This document shows, in pieces, positions 8,526-19,668 of a stretch of DNA of 64,000 nucleotides. Numbering within the stretch: position 1 is the stretch's first letter; each line of letters opens with the position of its first letter. Below the pieces are notes generated by a model. It was not told where the DNA came from, searched no databases, and saw only the letters and a list, made by a program, of their open reading frames with translations. The position numbers and the translations under genes were made by a program. The stretch covers positions 62,001-126,000 of the forward strand of contig QPMI01000521.1 in the NCBI GenBank assembly GCA_004431415.1. Reading direction: 5' to 3'. The DNA is from Cyanophora paradoxa. Taxonomy: Eukaryota > Glaucocystophyceae > Cyanophorales > Cyanophoraceae.

Positions 8526-9166
8526 GGCCGCACCAGACCGCTCTGGGGCCCGTCCTTACGTGCGGCTATAGCTTAACGCTTTTTCCTCGTTTAGCTTCTC
8601 TGTACACATCAATTACATCTAGCTAGAGCTTAACACGTTTCCTCGTTTAGCTTCTCTGTACTCATTAATATCGCCTAGCCTATTCTGCCACGTTGTTCTA
8701 CAGACCGCGCTCAAGGGGGCAGCGCTCCTCTTCGTCTATTCTAGTTGTCAGCTCTGCCCTGAATAGTCGTTAGATATTTCTTTGTTAAGACTCCGACCCG
8801 AGTCTGGTAGACCTGGGAATTTGAGTCTCGTAGACGTACAAGGTGAATTAACTGAAGAGGGGCTGGAGGTATACACTGGAAACGCATGGAATCGGGGGCA
8901 ATGGAGCGAAGCGGAATTGCCCGGGTGTGAGGTCCATGCGTATACAACAGTCGCCGGCGCCAAGGCCGCGCTGATTATATATATATACATATATAAAGCC
9001 GCAGGCTCTCATCAGCGTGATTGCGTGCACGTGGCGGGCCCGAGCGCCGGACGGTTCAGCGCTCCGATCGCAATTGCAACGTTAACCCCTCCCGCCGGGC
9101 CGGCCGCCGCCCGCTCGCGATCGTCTTGCCGCGGGCTGCGAATACGTACACGGACGATATATACCG
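8526..9166. other. Boundary between viral-type and host-type DNA
   Basis: No gene is supported here. Composition changes from AT-rich, intronless DNA to GC-rich DNA across this stretch. It holds the tandem repeat at 8571-8680 and an AT dinucleotide run near 8977-8995 (TATATATATATACATATATA), and ends at the phytochrome start. ORFs in 8,780-9,250 are low-quality and lack family matches. Confidence 0.5.
8571..8680. repeat. Two-copy imperfect tandem repeat, period about 57 bp
   Basis: Unit 1 (8571-8625) and unit 2 (8628-8680) share GCTTAAC near their start and a 22 bp core, TCCTCGTTTAGC followed by TTCTCTGTAC, at 8584-8605 and 8640-8661. The repeat sits just after the last viral-type gene, at the composition boundary. 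Confidence 0.75.
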
Positions 9167-12100
9167 ATGGAGCGCGGGGCGCACGCGTACTCGCCCGAGA
9201 TTTACGCCGACCAGCTGCGCCTGATAAACCAGGCTCGTGGCCCATCCATTAATATATTTGGATGATGTCGCCGTCGCCGTCTGCGGCCGCTGCTCGCTAG
9301 CGCTGACCGTCGATATTGACTCCCCAATTCGAAACAGGTGCAGCCGCACGGGGCGTTTCTGGCGGTGCGGCGGGGGACGCTGGAGGTGACCCACGCGAGC
9401 GCCAACGTCTGCGCCCTGCTCGACCTGCCGGGATCGCCCGCCGCCTTGCTGGGCCGGCCCCTCCCCGAGGCGCTCCCCGGGCCCCTGGCGGCCCCGCTCT
9501 GTGACGCCCTCGCGGCCCTGGGGCCAGACGATGCCGCCGAGGTCGAGCTCCAGGCACGTGCACGCCCCTCCGTCCTCGCCGCGAAATTTATACCTCTTAT
9601 AATTGCGGAATATTGAACCTCCGCGCAGGGGGGACCGGCACCGGTGCGGCTGGTGGCGGGCGGGCGGGAGTGGGAGGCGCTGCTGAGGCCGCTGGGGGAC
9701 GGCGCGGTGGCGATCGAGTTCGAGCCGGCGGCGGGCGCGGGGGCGCTCCTGGCGGCGGTGCGGGCTGCGGCGGCGGCGGCGGGCGAGCTCGCGGCGGCGC
9801 GGGACGAGGCGGAGCTGTGCTCGCGGGCGGCGGCGGCGCTGCGGGCGGCGCTGGGCGCCGACCGCGCCCTCACAATCGAATTTGATCCGGTGCACCACCA
9901 CGCCTGCGTGCGGGCCGAGGCGCGCCACCCCTCCCGCCACGACCTCGAGGAGTTCGCCGGTGCGGTCCTTTCATTCGAATTCATTCAGTCGAACCGATCT
10001 TTTATATCTATTAACCGCTTTCATTCGTGATCAGACATGCGATTTCCGGCGGAGGACGTGCCTCGGGTGTGCATTATCAATATTAATTTCGTACTGATCA
10101 TCGATATCTATTCTGAAGGATCTTGCAGGCGGCTCGGCAGTTGATGCGGCGGGCGAGCGAGCGCGGCCGTCTGGTGGCCGACGTGCGGGCGGAGTCCGCG
10201 CCGGTGCTGGCGGCCCCGGGCGAGGGCCCCGTCGACCTCGCCCGCTGCGCGCTGCGGGCGCCCATCCCGTGCTGCAAAACGTACCATGGCCTCATAGGCG
10301 TGGACGGGTACTGCATGTTCCTCGTCGAGCTGCCCCCTGCAGAAGGGGAGCAGAAGGTCCGACCCCGTCTATATAGCTACCCCCCCCCTCCCCTGTTCGC
10401 CTCACAGCCCCCGCGCTCCGCAGGGCCGCCTCTGGGGGTACATCATCGCCCACTTCTGCCGGCCAGGGGGCGGTTTCGTCCGTGCGCCCCGCCGCCCTCA
10501 TAGGACCAGGCTCCGAAATACTTTCTATGCTCTATCAAAGAGGCTCTAGATCTAGTGTGTTGGCATGCAACCGTGCAATCTTCTGGAGCTTCAGCTCCTC
10601 GAGTTCCCTGCCCGACGTCGACCGGCCGGCAGCGCACGAGGTGCGGGAGGCGGTGAGGATCATCCCGGGGGCCCTGGCCGCCGCCCTCGTCCGCGTGCGG
10701 CTCGAGCAGGCCCGCGCCCACGCCGCCGCCGCCCGCGCCTGCATCGACCGCGTGCGGACTTCCGAATTTCCCCACTTCTCCGTATATATATTCGAAGCTG
10801 CGCCTCACGATCATCACGAGGCGCAGCTGGTGGCGTCGGTGCGGGAGGAGGCGCCGGACCTCCCCTCGTTCCTGCGGGCCGCCCTGCCCGGCCTCGCCGC
10901 CGTCCTCCCCTGCGACGGCCTCGCAGCGCTGCTCGCGCCCTCCCCGCGGCCCGGCGCCCACGCCAGAGAGGCCCAGTCCGACTCCGAGACCGACGACTCG
11001 ACTGGATCCTGCAGCTACGGCGAGAGTGCCAGCGGAGAGCTCGAGGAGGGCGGACCGGAGTGGCTCTGCCACGGGGGCCTGCCGCCCCGCTCGGCCTCGC
11101 TCTTCCCGCGCCTCGCGGCGCTGGCGGCGCTGCGGGTGCCGGCGGGCGCCGGCGCCGGCGCCGGCGCCGGCGCGGCGGTGTGGCACACGGAGAGCCTCTC
11201 GGAGGCGCTGCGGGAGGCGGGGCTGGCGGGCCCGGAGGGGGACGAGGGGCTCGGGGGGCTCGGGGCCGAGGCCCTGGGCGGGGTCCTGATCGCTCGCATC
11301 GCCCCCGCCGGCGCCGGCGCCGCCGACCGCAGCGCGTTCCTCTTCTGGTTCCGCCAGGTGCGCAGCTTGGCTGGATGATAAATACTTTAATCTGTTCGAT
11401 GCAAGACTTCAGCTCCACCCCTTCTACATTCTTGCCTCCTGCCTCACCTACCTCCCTTCTGATGCAGGCGGCCGTCCGGACGGTGCGGTGGGCGGGGGCC
11501 GGCCGCGGGGTCGGCATCGTGGCGGCGGCGGCGGCGGGGACGCACCTCTCGCCGGCCCGCAGCTTCGCGCGCTGGGAGGAGGTCGTGCGCGACCGCTGCG
11601 CCAGCTGGGAGGTGCCCAGCTCATTCAATGATTCAACTCAATCTGCTTCATCTTGACTTGACGTCCTCTTCTCTTCCTTCTCGCCGGCAGGCGGGGAGCG
11701 TGGGGGTGGCGGCGGGGCTGGCGACGGCGCTGGGGGACGTGGCGGCCGTGCACGGCGAGCTCCGCTCCCGCCGCGCCATCGCCCGCCTCAACGCCGCCCT
11801 CCTCGCCAAGAACGCCGCCCTCAAGGTCCGATATATGCGCTTCATTTATAACTCGAAATAGCTTCGTAATATGTAATTATATATATATATAAGAAGCTCA
11901 AGCGTTCTTTAACCAACGTTGCGGCCTTCGATTCGACGCGGCGGGCGGGCGGGGGCGCGCGCAGGCGGCGACGGCGGAGGTGCGGACGCTGATGGAGTCG
12001 GCCCCCGTGCCCATCTTCGCAGTCGACCGCTCCGAGCGCGTCACCGAGTGGTCCCCGGTCCGCCATGGCCACCCCACTCTTATACATAAATTACACAGAC

Positions 12101-15100
12101 GTCGACTTGACATACTTAGAATTACGCATATAAGCAGCCCGGCCCCAACCTTATAGAAAACGCCCTTGCCACGTGCACGCGCACTCTAACCTGGGCGCTC
12201 TCCTCTGCCCCCGCAGGCGTGCCGGGAGGCGTTCGGGCTCCCCGCGCGGCGCGTGGCGGGCGCCTCCTGCGTCGAGCTGCTCCTCCCCCGGGACCCCGCC
12301 CCGCGCCAGCGCCTCCGCGCCGCCCTCGCCGCCGTCTTCGCCGGCCTCGGGCCCCAGGTGCGCAGGCGCGGGCGCTTCTGAAGTGCAGTCCTGAATGAGT
12401 TGCCTTATAATTAAGCCCCCCTGAGAGGCTTGCGAGTTGCGGCACCCTTTCTGACGGACGCCCGCGCGGGCGGCCCAGTCGCTGGAGTTGGCAATGCGGA
12501 CGCGGAGCTCGTGCCGGGCGCTGCGGCGGAGCGGGTCGGTGTCGGAGGAGGCGGAGGCGGAGGCGGCGCTGAGCCTCCCGCACACGGGGCACCTGGGCGG
12601 GAGCCCGCCGAGCCCGGGGGGCAGCTGGCGGGCGGGGACCCTCGCGGAGCGCGAGGCGGCGGAGCTGGACCGAATCGACCGGGAGGAGGGCGCCGCCGAC
12701 GTGGAGATGGCAGTGCGCGTGGCGGCCCGCCTCGACAGCGAGGGCCGCGTCGCCGGCGCCGTTGTCGTCTGCCAGGCGAGCGCCAGCCTCGATCGCGAGC
12801 TTATAATAACCTTTCTGACACTTCCAATAACATCTTATATATATATATATCTGTTCGAATTCAAGCGCTGTTCGCATGCTATATGTAAACTGGCGTCGTC
12901 TGCCAGGCGAGCTCGAGCCTCGCGTCTTCGTTTGGCTCTCAACCCGTCTTTTCTTTGCCTCTAAATATAGCGCAGGACCTGACGGCCCAGCGGGAGATGG
13001 CGCGCGCTCAGGCCCGCCTCACCGAGGCCGCCGCCGCCAACAAGGCCAAGGTCCTTTACATTATTATAAGCGGGCCGGGTATTTCATTTGACTGATTTGC
13101 GTACCCCAGACCTTCTTTTTGGCCGCCCTCTCACACGAGAGTCCGCCCGGCGCCGCGCGCGCCCGCCCCGCGCGCCCCCGCGCAGCCGGCCGAAGCTCAC
13201 GGGGCCCCCGCGCAGTGCGGACGCCGCTGAACGGGCTACTGGGGATGCTGCAGCTCGCGGCCGACGGGCAGCTCGAGCTCGAGGCCGTCGCCCGCGCCTG
13301 CGCCTGCGCCTGCAGCTGCGGCCGCGGGGGCGGGGGTCTGGGCGGCCCGGCCGGCCGCGGGGCCGAGCTCGAGGGGGCCACTTCGGCTGAAGACGTGCGC
13401 GACTACGTCCAGAAGGCGCTCTTCTGCGGTGCGCGAGCCTCGAGCTGCACTTAACCTTTACTTTGAGGATTCGATTTCCCCTCCGAGGCTCAACGTTGAC
13501 GCCGCGCCCGCGCGCCGCAGGCGAGTACCTCGCGGCGCTCATCGGGAACGGTCCGCCGTAGCCTCCGTACCCCGCTCCGCTCCGGATCCCGCCCCCCCCC
13601 CCCCCCCGCCCCCGCCCCTCACCCCCCCTCCCGTCCCCAGTGCTGGACCTCTCTCTCATCGAGGCGGGCAAGCTGGTGCTCAAGGCCGAACCCTTCTCCC
13701 TCCCCGCCCTCGTCCACTCCGCCGTCGCCATGCTCCAGGCCCGCACGCTTTCTTATAAACATGCTCCTAGCATTACGTATACATGTCTTACACATCATAT
13801 CGGCTTCAGCTTGCCCTCCTCTTTCTAATGTAGCTTACATTACTATTGTTAATACATAGCGCCATGCTCCAGGCACGCCCGCCTTCCTATCCAATCCTCC
13901 GCTTCCGCTTTCTTATCGAACTTCTCCCTGCAGGAGCGGGCGGAGGCGAAGGGGATGCGGGTGCAGGTCGCGCTGCCCCCCGACCTGCCGGCCTCCTTCG
14001 TCGGCGACTCGGACCGGTGAGCGGCAGCTAATATATATAGCGCGCCGCCTGCGGATGCCGTAGCTATATTGCGGCTGGCCCCTCGGAGTGGCGCCCTCAC
14101 GCCCTGCGATCGCTGCGGCCGCAGGCTCAAGCAGGTCCTGGTCAATCTCGTGTCCAACTCGGTGCGCGGCATTAATATATGCACATCGCCGCGCCTCCGC
14201 GCCGCCGCCTCCTCTGACCGCCTGTACCCCCAGGTCAAGTACAGCCCCCGGGGGAAGATCGAGGCGCGCCCGGGCCCCCTGCACCCCCGCCCCTCCCTCC
14301 GTTCTGATCGCGCTCGGCTCGAACTCGAACTCGCGACTGCAGGTGCGGGTGGCGTGGGAGGAAGAGGCGGCGGTTGCGGGCCCGGGGCCCGGGGAGCCGC
14401 ACCGCGCCGCCCTCCGCTTCGAGGTGAAGGACGAAGGGCCCGGTCCGTCTCCTTTAAGTAGAGGTCAAAGATAAAGACCTCACTTCGAATCTGAATCTGA
14501 ATCGCAGGCCTGCGGGAGGAGGAGCAGCGGCGCCTCTTCCAGCTCTTCTCCCGCCTCCACCCGGGGCCCGGCGCCCGCGACCCGGGGGGTACAGGGTGCC
14601 TGCTCTATCACCCCCCCCTTTCCCCTTCCGAGGCTCGCCGCGCCCCTCCCGGCGCTTACAAAGCGCGCGCGGGCGCAGCCTCGGCCTCGTCATCTGCAAG
14701 AACCTCGTCGAGGGTACGGCGATTGTTTGTTTCATTCAGATTCAAACTTGGGGGTATAGCGAGTGACATCGACTCCCCTTCGGAATTCCCCCGCGCAGTG
14801 ATGGGCGGGCGCATCGGCATCGAGAGCGAGCCCGGTCGGGGCAGCACCTTCTGGTGCCGCCTCCGCGCCCTCCCTCGCACTGCGACCCGCCCGTACCCCC
14901 CTAAGCATCCCCCCCCTCTGTAGGTTTACGGTGCAGCTGGCTGTGGAAGAGTCCCCTGACTCCGACTGGAGCGAGGGGGCGGAGGAGGAGGCGGAGGCGG
15001 CGGCCGCGGAGCTCGAGGCGTGCCGGCGCGCCTTCGAGGCTCGCCCGCTCAGCGAGCCCTGCAGCCCGAGGTCCGGCTCCGGCTCCGGCCAGGGCTCGAG

Positions 15101-17384
15101 CTCGGCCGTGGACTCGGATCCCCGCATGGTGCGCACCCCGGCCGGCTCCGGGCCCGCTGCCGCCCCCGGCGGCTCTGATCGTGACCGGCCGCGCGCGCGC
15201 GCGCAGCCGCCGCCGCTGCAGCTCTCGCCTTCCGCCGCCCCCCGGCCCTCGCCGTCGCCTCCGGAGCGCACGCTATCCCCGGTGAAGATCGACGTCGCGG
15301 CACCTGCAGCCGCGGCCGGTCCCCCTGCTCATCCTCCTGCTCCTCCTCCTCCTCCTGCTGCGCCGGCGGCGAGCCTACAGCCGGAGCCGGGGCTGGCCAA
15401 CCTCGCCCTGCTCACGGCCGCCCCCCGCCCCACGGCCCGCGCCCACGTCCTCGTCGTCGAGGTACGCCCCCAAGACGAGCTCCCCCCCCCTCCCCCTCCC
15501 CCCCCCAAGCCCCCTCGAATATCCCGTACCCAGGACAACCCGGTGAACCTGGAGGTCTGCCGCCGTGTCGTCCTCAAGGCCGGCCACACCGTCGAGACGG
15601 TACGTCCACGGTACCCCTCTCTTCGTTCGCCTTCGCTCAAGCTTCCCCTCTCTTCGCTGTCGTTAGGCGGTCAACGGGCTGGAGGCGGTCGTTGCGTACC
15701 GGGCGCGGCGGGGCCTGCCCCCGGCGAGGGCATGCCGGAGGCGCCGCCGGCGGGGCCGGCGGCGCGCGGGGAGGACGGCCGGCCCCGCGCGTTCGACTGC
15801 ATCCTCATGGACTGCGAGATGCCGGTACCCCTCCCATCCTCCCCTACCCCTCTCTTTCCGAATCAAGGACGCTGTATCCCCCAGATAATGGACGGCCTGG
15901 AGGCGACGCGCCACATCCGCGAGGCGGAGGATGAGCTCGCAGCCGAGGCGCGTCCTGTACCCCCCCCCCCCTGCGCGGCACGCTCCTGACTGCGCCTCCT
16001 GATCACGTGCACCCCGCGTGGCAGGCGGCGCGATGCTTGGGCGATGCCGACCTCCAACGCTGGCGTATCCCCATCATCGTGCGCTGATTCGAGCCCGCCG
16101 ATGGCCGCCGCTATCTGTTCCCCGCCTACCCCCGGCCCCTGACCGCAGCCGCCCCCCGCTCTTCCTCAGGCCCTGACGGCCCACGCGCTGCTGGAGACGC
16201 AGGCAAAGTGCTTCGAGGCCGGCGTCGACGCGTGCGTACCCCCGTCCTCTTCCCCCCCTCCCCTAGCCGGCCTCATCCCCCCCGCAGGTACCTGACGAAG
16301 CCGATCAACCGGGCGTCGCTGCTGGAGACGATCGGGCAGTTCGTCGCGCTGGCGCGGCGCCGCGTCTCCGCCTCCTCCGGCTCCTCCTCGGAGCGCTCGG
16401 GGCCCCGCCTCCGCCGCCCCTCGTCGCTCCTCTCCCTGCGCGAGGCGCACGCCCCGGGCCCCCTGACCAGCGCCGGCTCCAGCCCCGAGCCCGCCGCCTG
16501 GGCCGCCCCCGGGCCCCGCCGGGCCCCGTCCCCGGAGCCTGACGCCCCCGCGCCCGCCCCGATCGCGAGGACCCGACGCAGGCTGGCTTGGGGCCAGCGC
16601 TGCGCCGGGCGCCGGGGGCGGGGCCCGGCGGCGGCGGCCGCCGCTGCTCCCTCTTCGCCTCGACGGGCTCGCTCTGCAGCCTGGCAGAGAGCTCGAGCCT
16701 CACGGGGCCGCCCGCGCGCGGGGCCTCCGATCCCCCGTCGCCCCTCCTCCTGCCCCCGACTCTCTCGTGCGCCCCGCCCGCGGCCCCGCGTTGCCTGCGG
16801 CCCCCTCCCCCTCAGCCCTTTGACGGGGCCCGCGCCCGCGCAGGCCGGCGCCCGGCTGCGCCGCGATGCCGTCGCCCAGCCCGAGCCCCCTCTCGGCGAC
16901 GTCCGGAGATGCCGAGGCGGGCGCCGCCCGCCCCGAGAGCTTGCCGCTCCTCGTGTCCGTCGCCGCCGGCTTTCACACCGGTGCGCATGCGCTCCGAATT
17001 CGCCTGGAACCCCCTTCTCGTCCCCGGGTCGCCCCCTTAAGCTTCGAGCGCGCCGCCGCCACAGGGGACTCGCCGCGGCCGCGAGAGGACTGCGTGTCGG
17101 CCGCGGCGCCGGCGCCGCAGGCCCCGACGCCGACCGCCGGCGGAGGCGGCGGAGGCGGCGCCGGCCCGTGTCGCCGCTCGGCCGCGAGCTCGTGCGAGGG
17201 GACACATGTACACCCGCTCCTGCCGCCGGCCGCGGCCGTGGCCCCTGGGAGCGGCGGCGCCGGCCAGCCCTCGAGATCCCTCCCCAAGGGGGGGGAGGAC
17301 CACCCCGGGGCGGGCCTGGCGTCCCTGGCCAGCGGCCTGTCCGCCCATATGCACGAGGCCCTCCGCGCCCTGCGGCGCCGCTGA
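9167..17384 (+). CDS. Phytochrome hybrid histidine kinase (PAS-GAF-PHY-PAS-HisKA-HATPase-REC)
   Basis: This is a many-exon red/far-red photoreceptor kinase. Exon 1 (MERGAHAYSPEIYADQLRL...) splices to VQPHGAFLAVRRGTLEV of the PAS domain. GAF follows: LGADRALTIEFDP, then DMRFPAEDVPRAARQL on a 32 nt exon at 10035-10066 (the PASDIP site, Asp kept), then RAPIPCCKTYHGLIGV and GRLWGYIIAHFC. Plant-type chromophore Cys is present at 10270-10272, but the adjacent His is replaced by Cys. PHY has FLFWFRQ, VRTVRWAG and LSPARSFARWEE. A second PAS (ESAPVPIFAVDRSERVTEW) precedes HisKA SHEMRTPLNGLLGML (phospho-His CAC at 13134-13136). HATPase: LKQVLVNLVSNSVKYSP, VKDEGPG, GLVICKNLVE and MGGRIGIESEPGRGSTFW. Receiver: VLVVEDNPVNLEV, ILMDCEMPIMDGLEATRHI (Asp at 15810-15812), IPIIALTAHAL and YLTKPINR. 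A low-complexity tail of about 1 kb ends at 17384. Several introns are GC-AG. Confidence 0.88.
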
Positions 17385-17677
17385 AGCCCGAGAAAGAGTC
17401 TGAATCCTCCACTCGGAGAATTTTAGAGTCCGAACTATAAAAAGGAAAGCTGCAGCCTAGTAGCTGTAGAGATATTCGAGCTCTAGGCCGAGTACTTCGA
17501 GAATGAGCTCTTTTCTCTGCGGCTGATATTTAGATTCGATCGAGACATTTTGAGGTCTTGATGGTCCTGTATTTTAAGAGTTCGAGCATCATCTTTTTTT
17601 GCTTTGTTGGGGCCTTGGCGTCGGCTGGCCCCCGGCCCCCCAGTGGCCCATGAGTGTTAGCTAGAGCTCAAGCTCGA

Positions 17678-17707
17678 GATAGGTTATTGCAAGATAGGTT
17701 ATTGCAT
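17678..17707. repeat. Two-copy 15 bp tandem repeat
   Basis: GATAGGTTATTGCA occurs twice with a period of 15. A diverged relative (TATAGGTTATTCTATC) follows near 17801. Confidence 0.7.
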
Positions 17708-17968
17708 GATTCGCTTTTTGCATTCATCTGCAAGTGGCGCCCCCACCAACTGACTTTGAATCAGCCGCCTGCGTAGCAAGCTCGAATCAAGTGCGGTTTA
17801 TTATAGGTTATTCTATCATTTCTTGTACTATAGCTAGTAATAGTCTTTAGTTTCTCCTGTGTGGCTGATCACTACAGCTCTCCATTTCGATTTCGCTCGA
17901 GGAGCTCTGGAGTCTGGACCAGCGCCTCTACCCATCGGTATCGATGTCTTTCCAGACAACTGTACTAC

Positions 17969-17995
17969 GGTACATGTACAGCTTTTACATGTACC
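17969..17995. repeat. Perfect 10 bp inverted repeat with 7 nt loop
   Basis: GGTACATGTA and TACATGTACC flank CAGCTTT. It could form a hairpin in the shared 3' flank of the phytochrome and ABC ATPase genes, possibly used in 3' end formation. That role is not shown. Confidence 0.6.
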
Positions 17996-18221
17996 CTGAT
18001 CGCGAGCTGGCCGAGATGCTCGATCTCGGCGTCACAGAATGTTCTTGAGATTTATGCCTGTGCACGTGATCGATGTCGTGCGCTGTATACGCTGTTTTCA
18101 AAATTTTCATTCGCGGTGTATGCGTACACGATTCAGAATTGGCCTGCGACGGATTGGAGGCCGAGTGACGCGGAGCCGGCCGCGGAGGGGCGCGCGCGAG
18201 GGGCGGGTACCGGTAGCATCA

Positions 18222-19668
18222 CTAGTCGGCGACGGTCATGGGGCCATCGAGGCTTGCCTCCCGGAACTGCTTCACGTACCCATTTTCCGAGGCTGCGGGG
18301 TACAGCAGCCGCGATCAGGCGAGGGACATTAAATGCGAGGGGGGTTGGGTAGGGCACCGTCAAACTCGGCGACTGTACCCTCCCACTGGATGCGCCCCGC
18401 GTGCAGGAACACGATTCGATCCGCGGTCCTCCGCAGCGTCGAGTCCTGGGGGGTACGCCGGCTCGGGAGAGGGGGGGGGGTGAAATCGGGCGGGGGTTCG
18501 AGTGCGCGCCTGGTGCGTGACGACGACGAAGAGGGCGTTCCCGAGGTCGGCGTGGAGATCTGTTGTTGGGGGGTACGGGGTCATCGAGAAGGGAGTGCGA
18601 GGGGGATAGGGGGAAGGAATGGGCCCGGGGTACCGTTCATGAGGTTCTCCACCCGCGTGCTGGCGATGGGGTCGAGCCCTGTACCCCGGGCGAGGCCGCT
18701 CGGTCAAGGGCGGGGGAGGGGGGAGGAAGCTTTCGGTTCGAGGTGTACCCCCCGCGCACCGGCGGTCGGCTCGTCCCACAGGATCACGTCCGCATTGTCC
18801 TGCGGCGAAAGTCAGGAAGGGGATGGGGGGAAGGAACGGGGGGTACAGTCACCTCGGGGTCGTCGGGGTCCGCCGTGATGGCGCGCGCGATGCTCACGCG
18901 CTTGCGCATCCCGCCGCTGAGCTCCGAGGGGTACTTGGATTCGGTCCCGGGGAGCCCCACCTGCGCGCGCGTTCGAATCGGGGCCCGGCGGGATTCGAAC
19001 CCGAACCTTTCGCTTACCTTTGCGAGGTTCCGGGCGACGGTGCGCGCGACGGCCTCGCGCGGGAGGCGCGTGTGCTGCGTCAGCGCGAAGCCTGCGGCCG
19101 GGCGGGCGCTGAGGCGGGAGACGCAGCGGCGGGCGGGCGGGCGGGCGGGCGGGCGGACCGACGTTTTCCCCGACCGTGAGGCTGTCGAAGAGGGCGGCCT
19201 GCGCGCCAGCGTCAGCGCTGGTTGGAGCGGGGCGCGGAAGCTTGAGGGGCGAGCGGGCGGGCGGAATTCGATCTCGGATTCGAATCTGAAAGGACGCACG
19301 TGCTGGAAGACCATGGAGATCTGCACCTGCTCGCGCCCGCGCTCGAAGCTGCGGCGCGCGTACGGGTCCCGCCGCTCCCCGCCCACGAACAGGTCGCCCC
19401 CGTCGGTCCGCTCCAGCCCCGCGATGATCTTCAGCACCTGCGGCCGCGCGGATCGACTTTGAACCCGAGGGGAAAGCCGGCGGCGCGCGTCCGCACGGTG
19501 CTCTTGCCCGTCCCGCTCGGCCTGCGTCGAAGAACCTTCAGGGCGCGGCCGCAGCAGCAGCGAGGCGACCGCGCACCCGATGATCGCAACGCGCTCCCCT
19601 CGCCGCATGTCCAGATCGACGCCCCGCAGGATGCGCTGAGAGCCGAAGCTCTTGCACACGCCGCGCAT
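18222..19668 (-). CDS. TGD3/MlaF-like ABC transporter ATPase, probably plastid lipid import
   Basis: Several exons give one ATPase. They begin ISMRGVCKSFGSQRILRGVD. Walker A is GPSGTGKSTVLKIIAG after splicing two short exons. The signature is LSGGMRKRVSIARAI and Walker B is VILWDEPTAGLDPIASTRVE. The H-loop is LFVVVTHQ, then ADRIVFLHAGRIQWEG, ending QFREASLDGPMTVAD with the stop at 18222. DEPTAGLDPIAST and the VVTHQ spacing are typical of TGD3, the ATPase of the TGD1-2-3 complex that moves phosphatidate-type lipids into plastids, and of bacterial MlaF. At least one intron (after VVTHQ) has a GC donor. The first ATG in frame is 19668. The frame stays open upstream for about 300 nt without Met, so a spliced targeting leader is likely. 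Confidence 0.8.

Larger units (their letters stand above)
17385..18221. other. Intergenic region, convergent 3' ends
   Basis: This lies between the convergent phytochrome and ABC ATPase genes. It holds a two-copy 15 bp tandem repeat and a perfect inverted repeat, listed separately. A 163-residue ORF beginning at 17861 has no family signature and I do not regard it as a gene. Confidence 0.5.

Noticed and set aside
9056-11628. Long antisense Arg/Ala/Pro-rich frames opposite the phytochrome
   Set aside because: They are by-products of very high GC content. The plus strand carries phytochrome domains in order with consistent splice phases.
17861-18352. 163-residue plus-strand ORF
   Set aside because: No family motifs, odd composition, and it overlaps the terminal exon of the ABC ATPase on the other strand.
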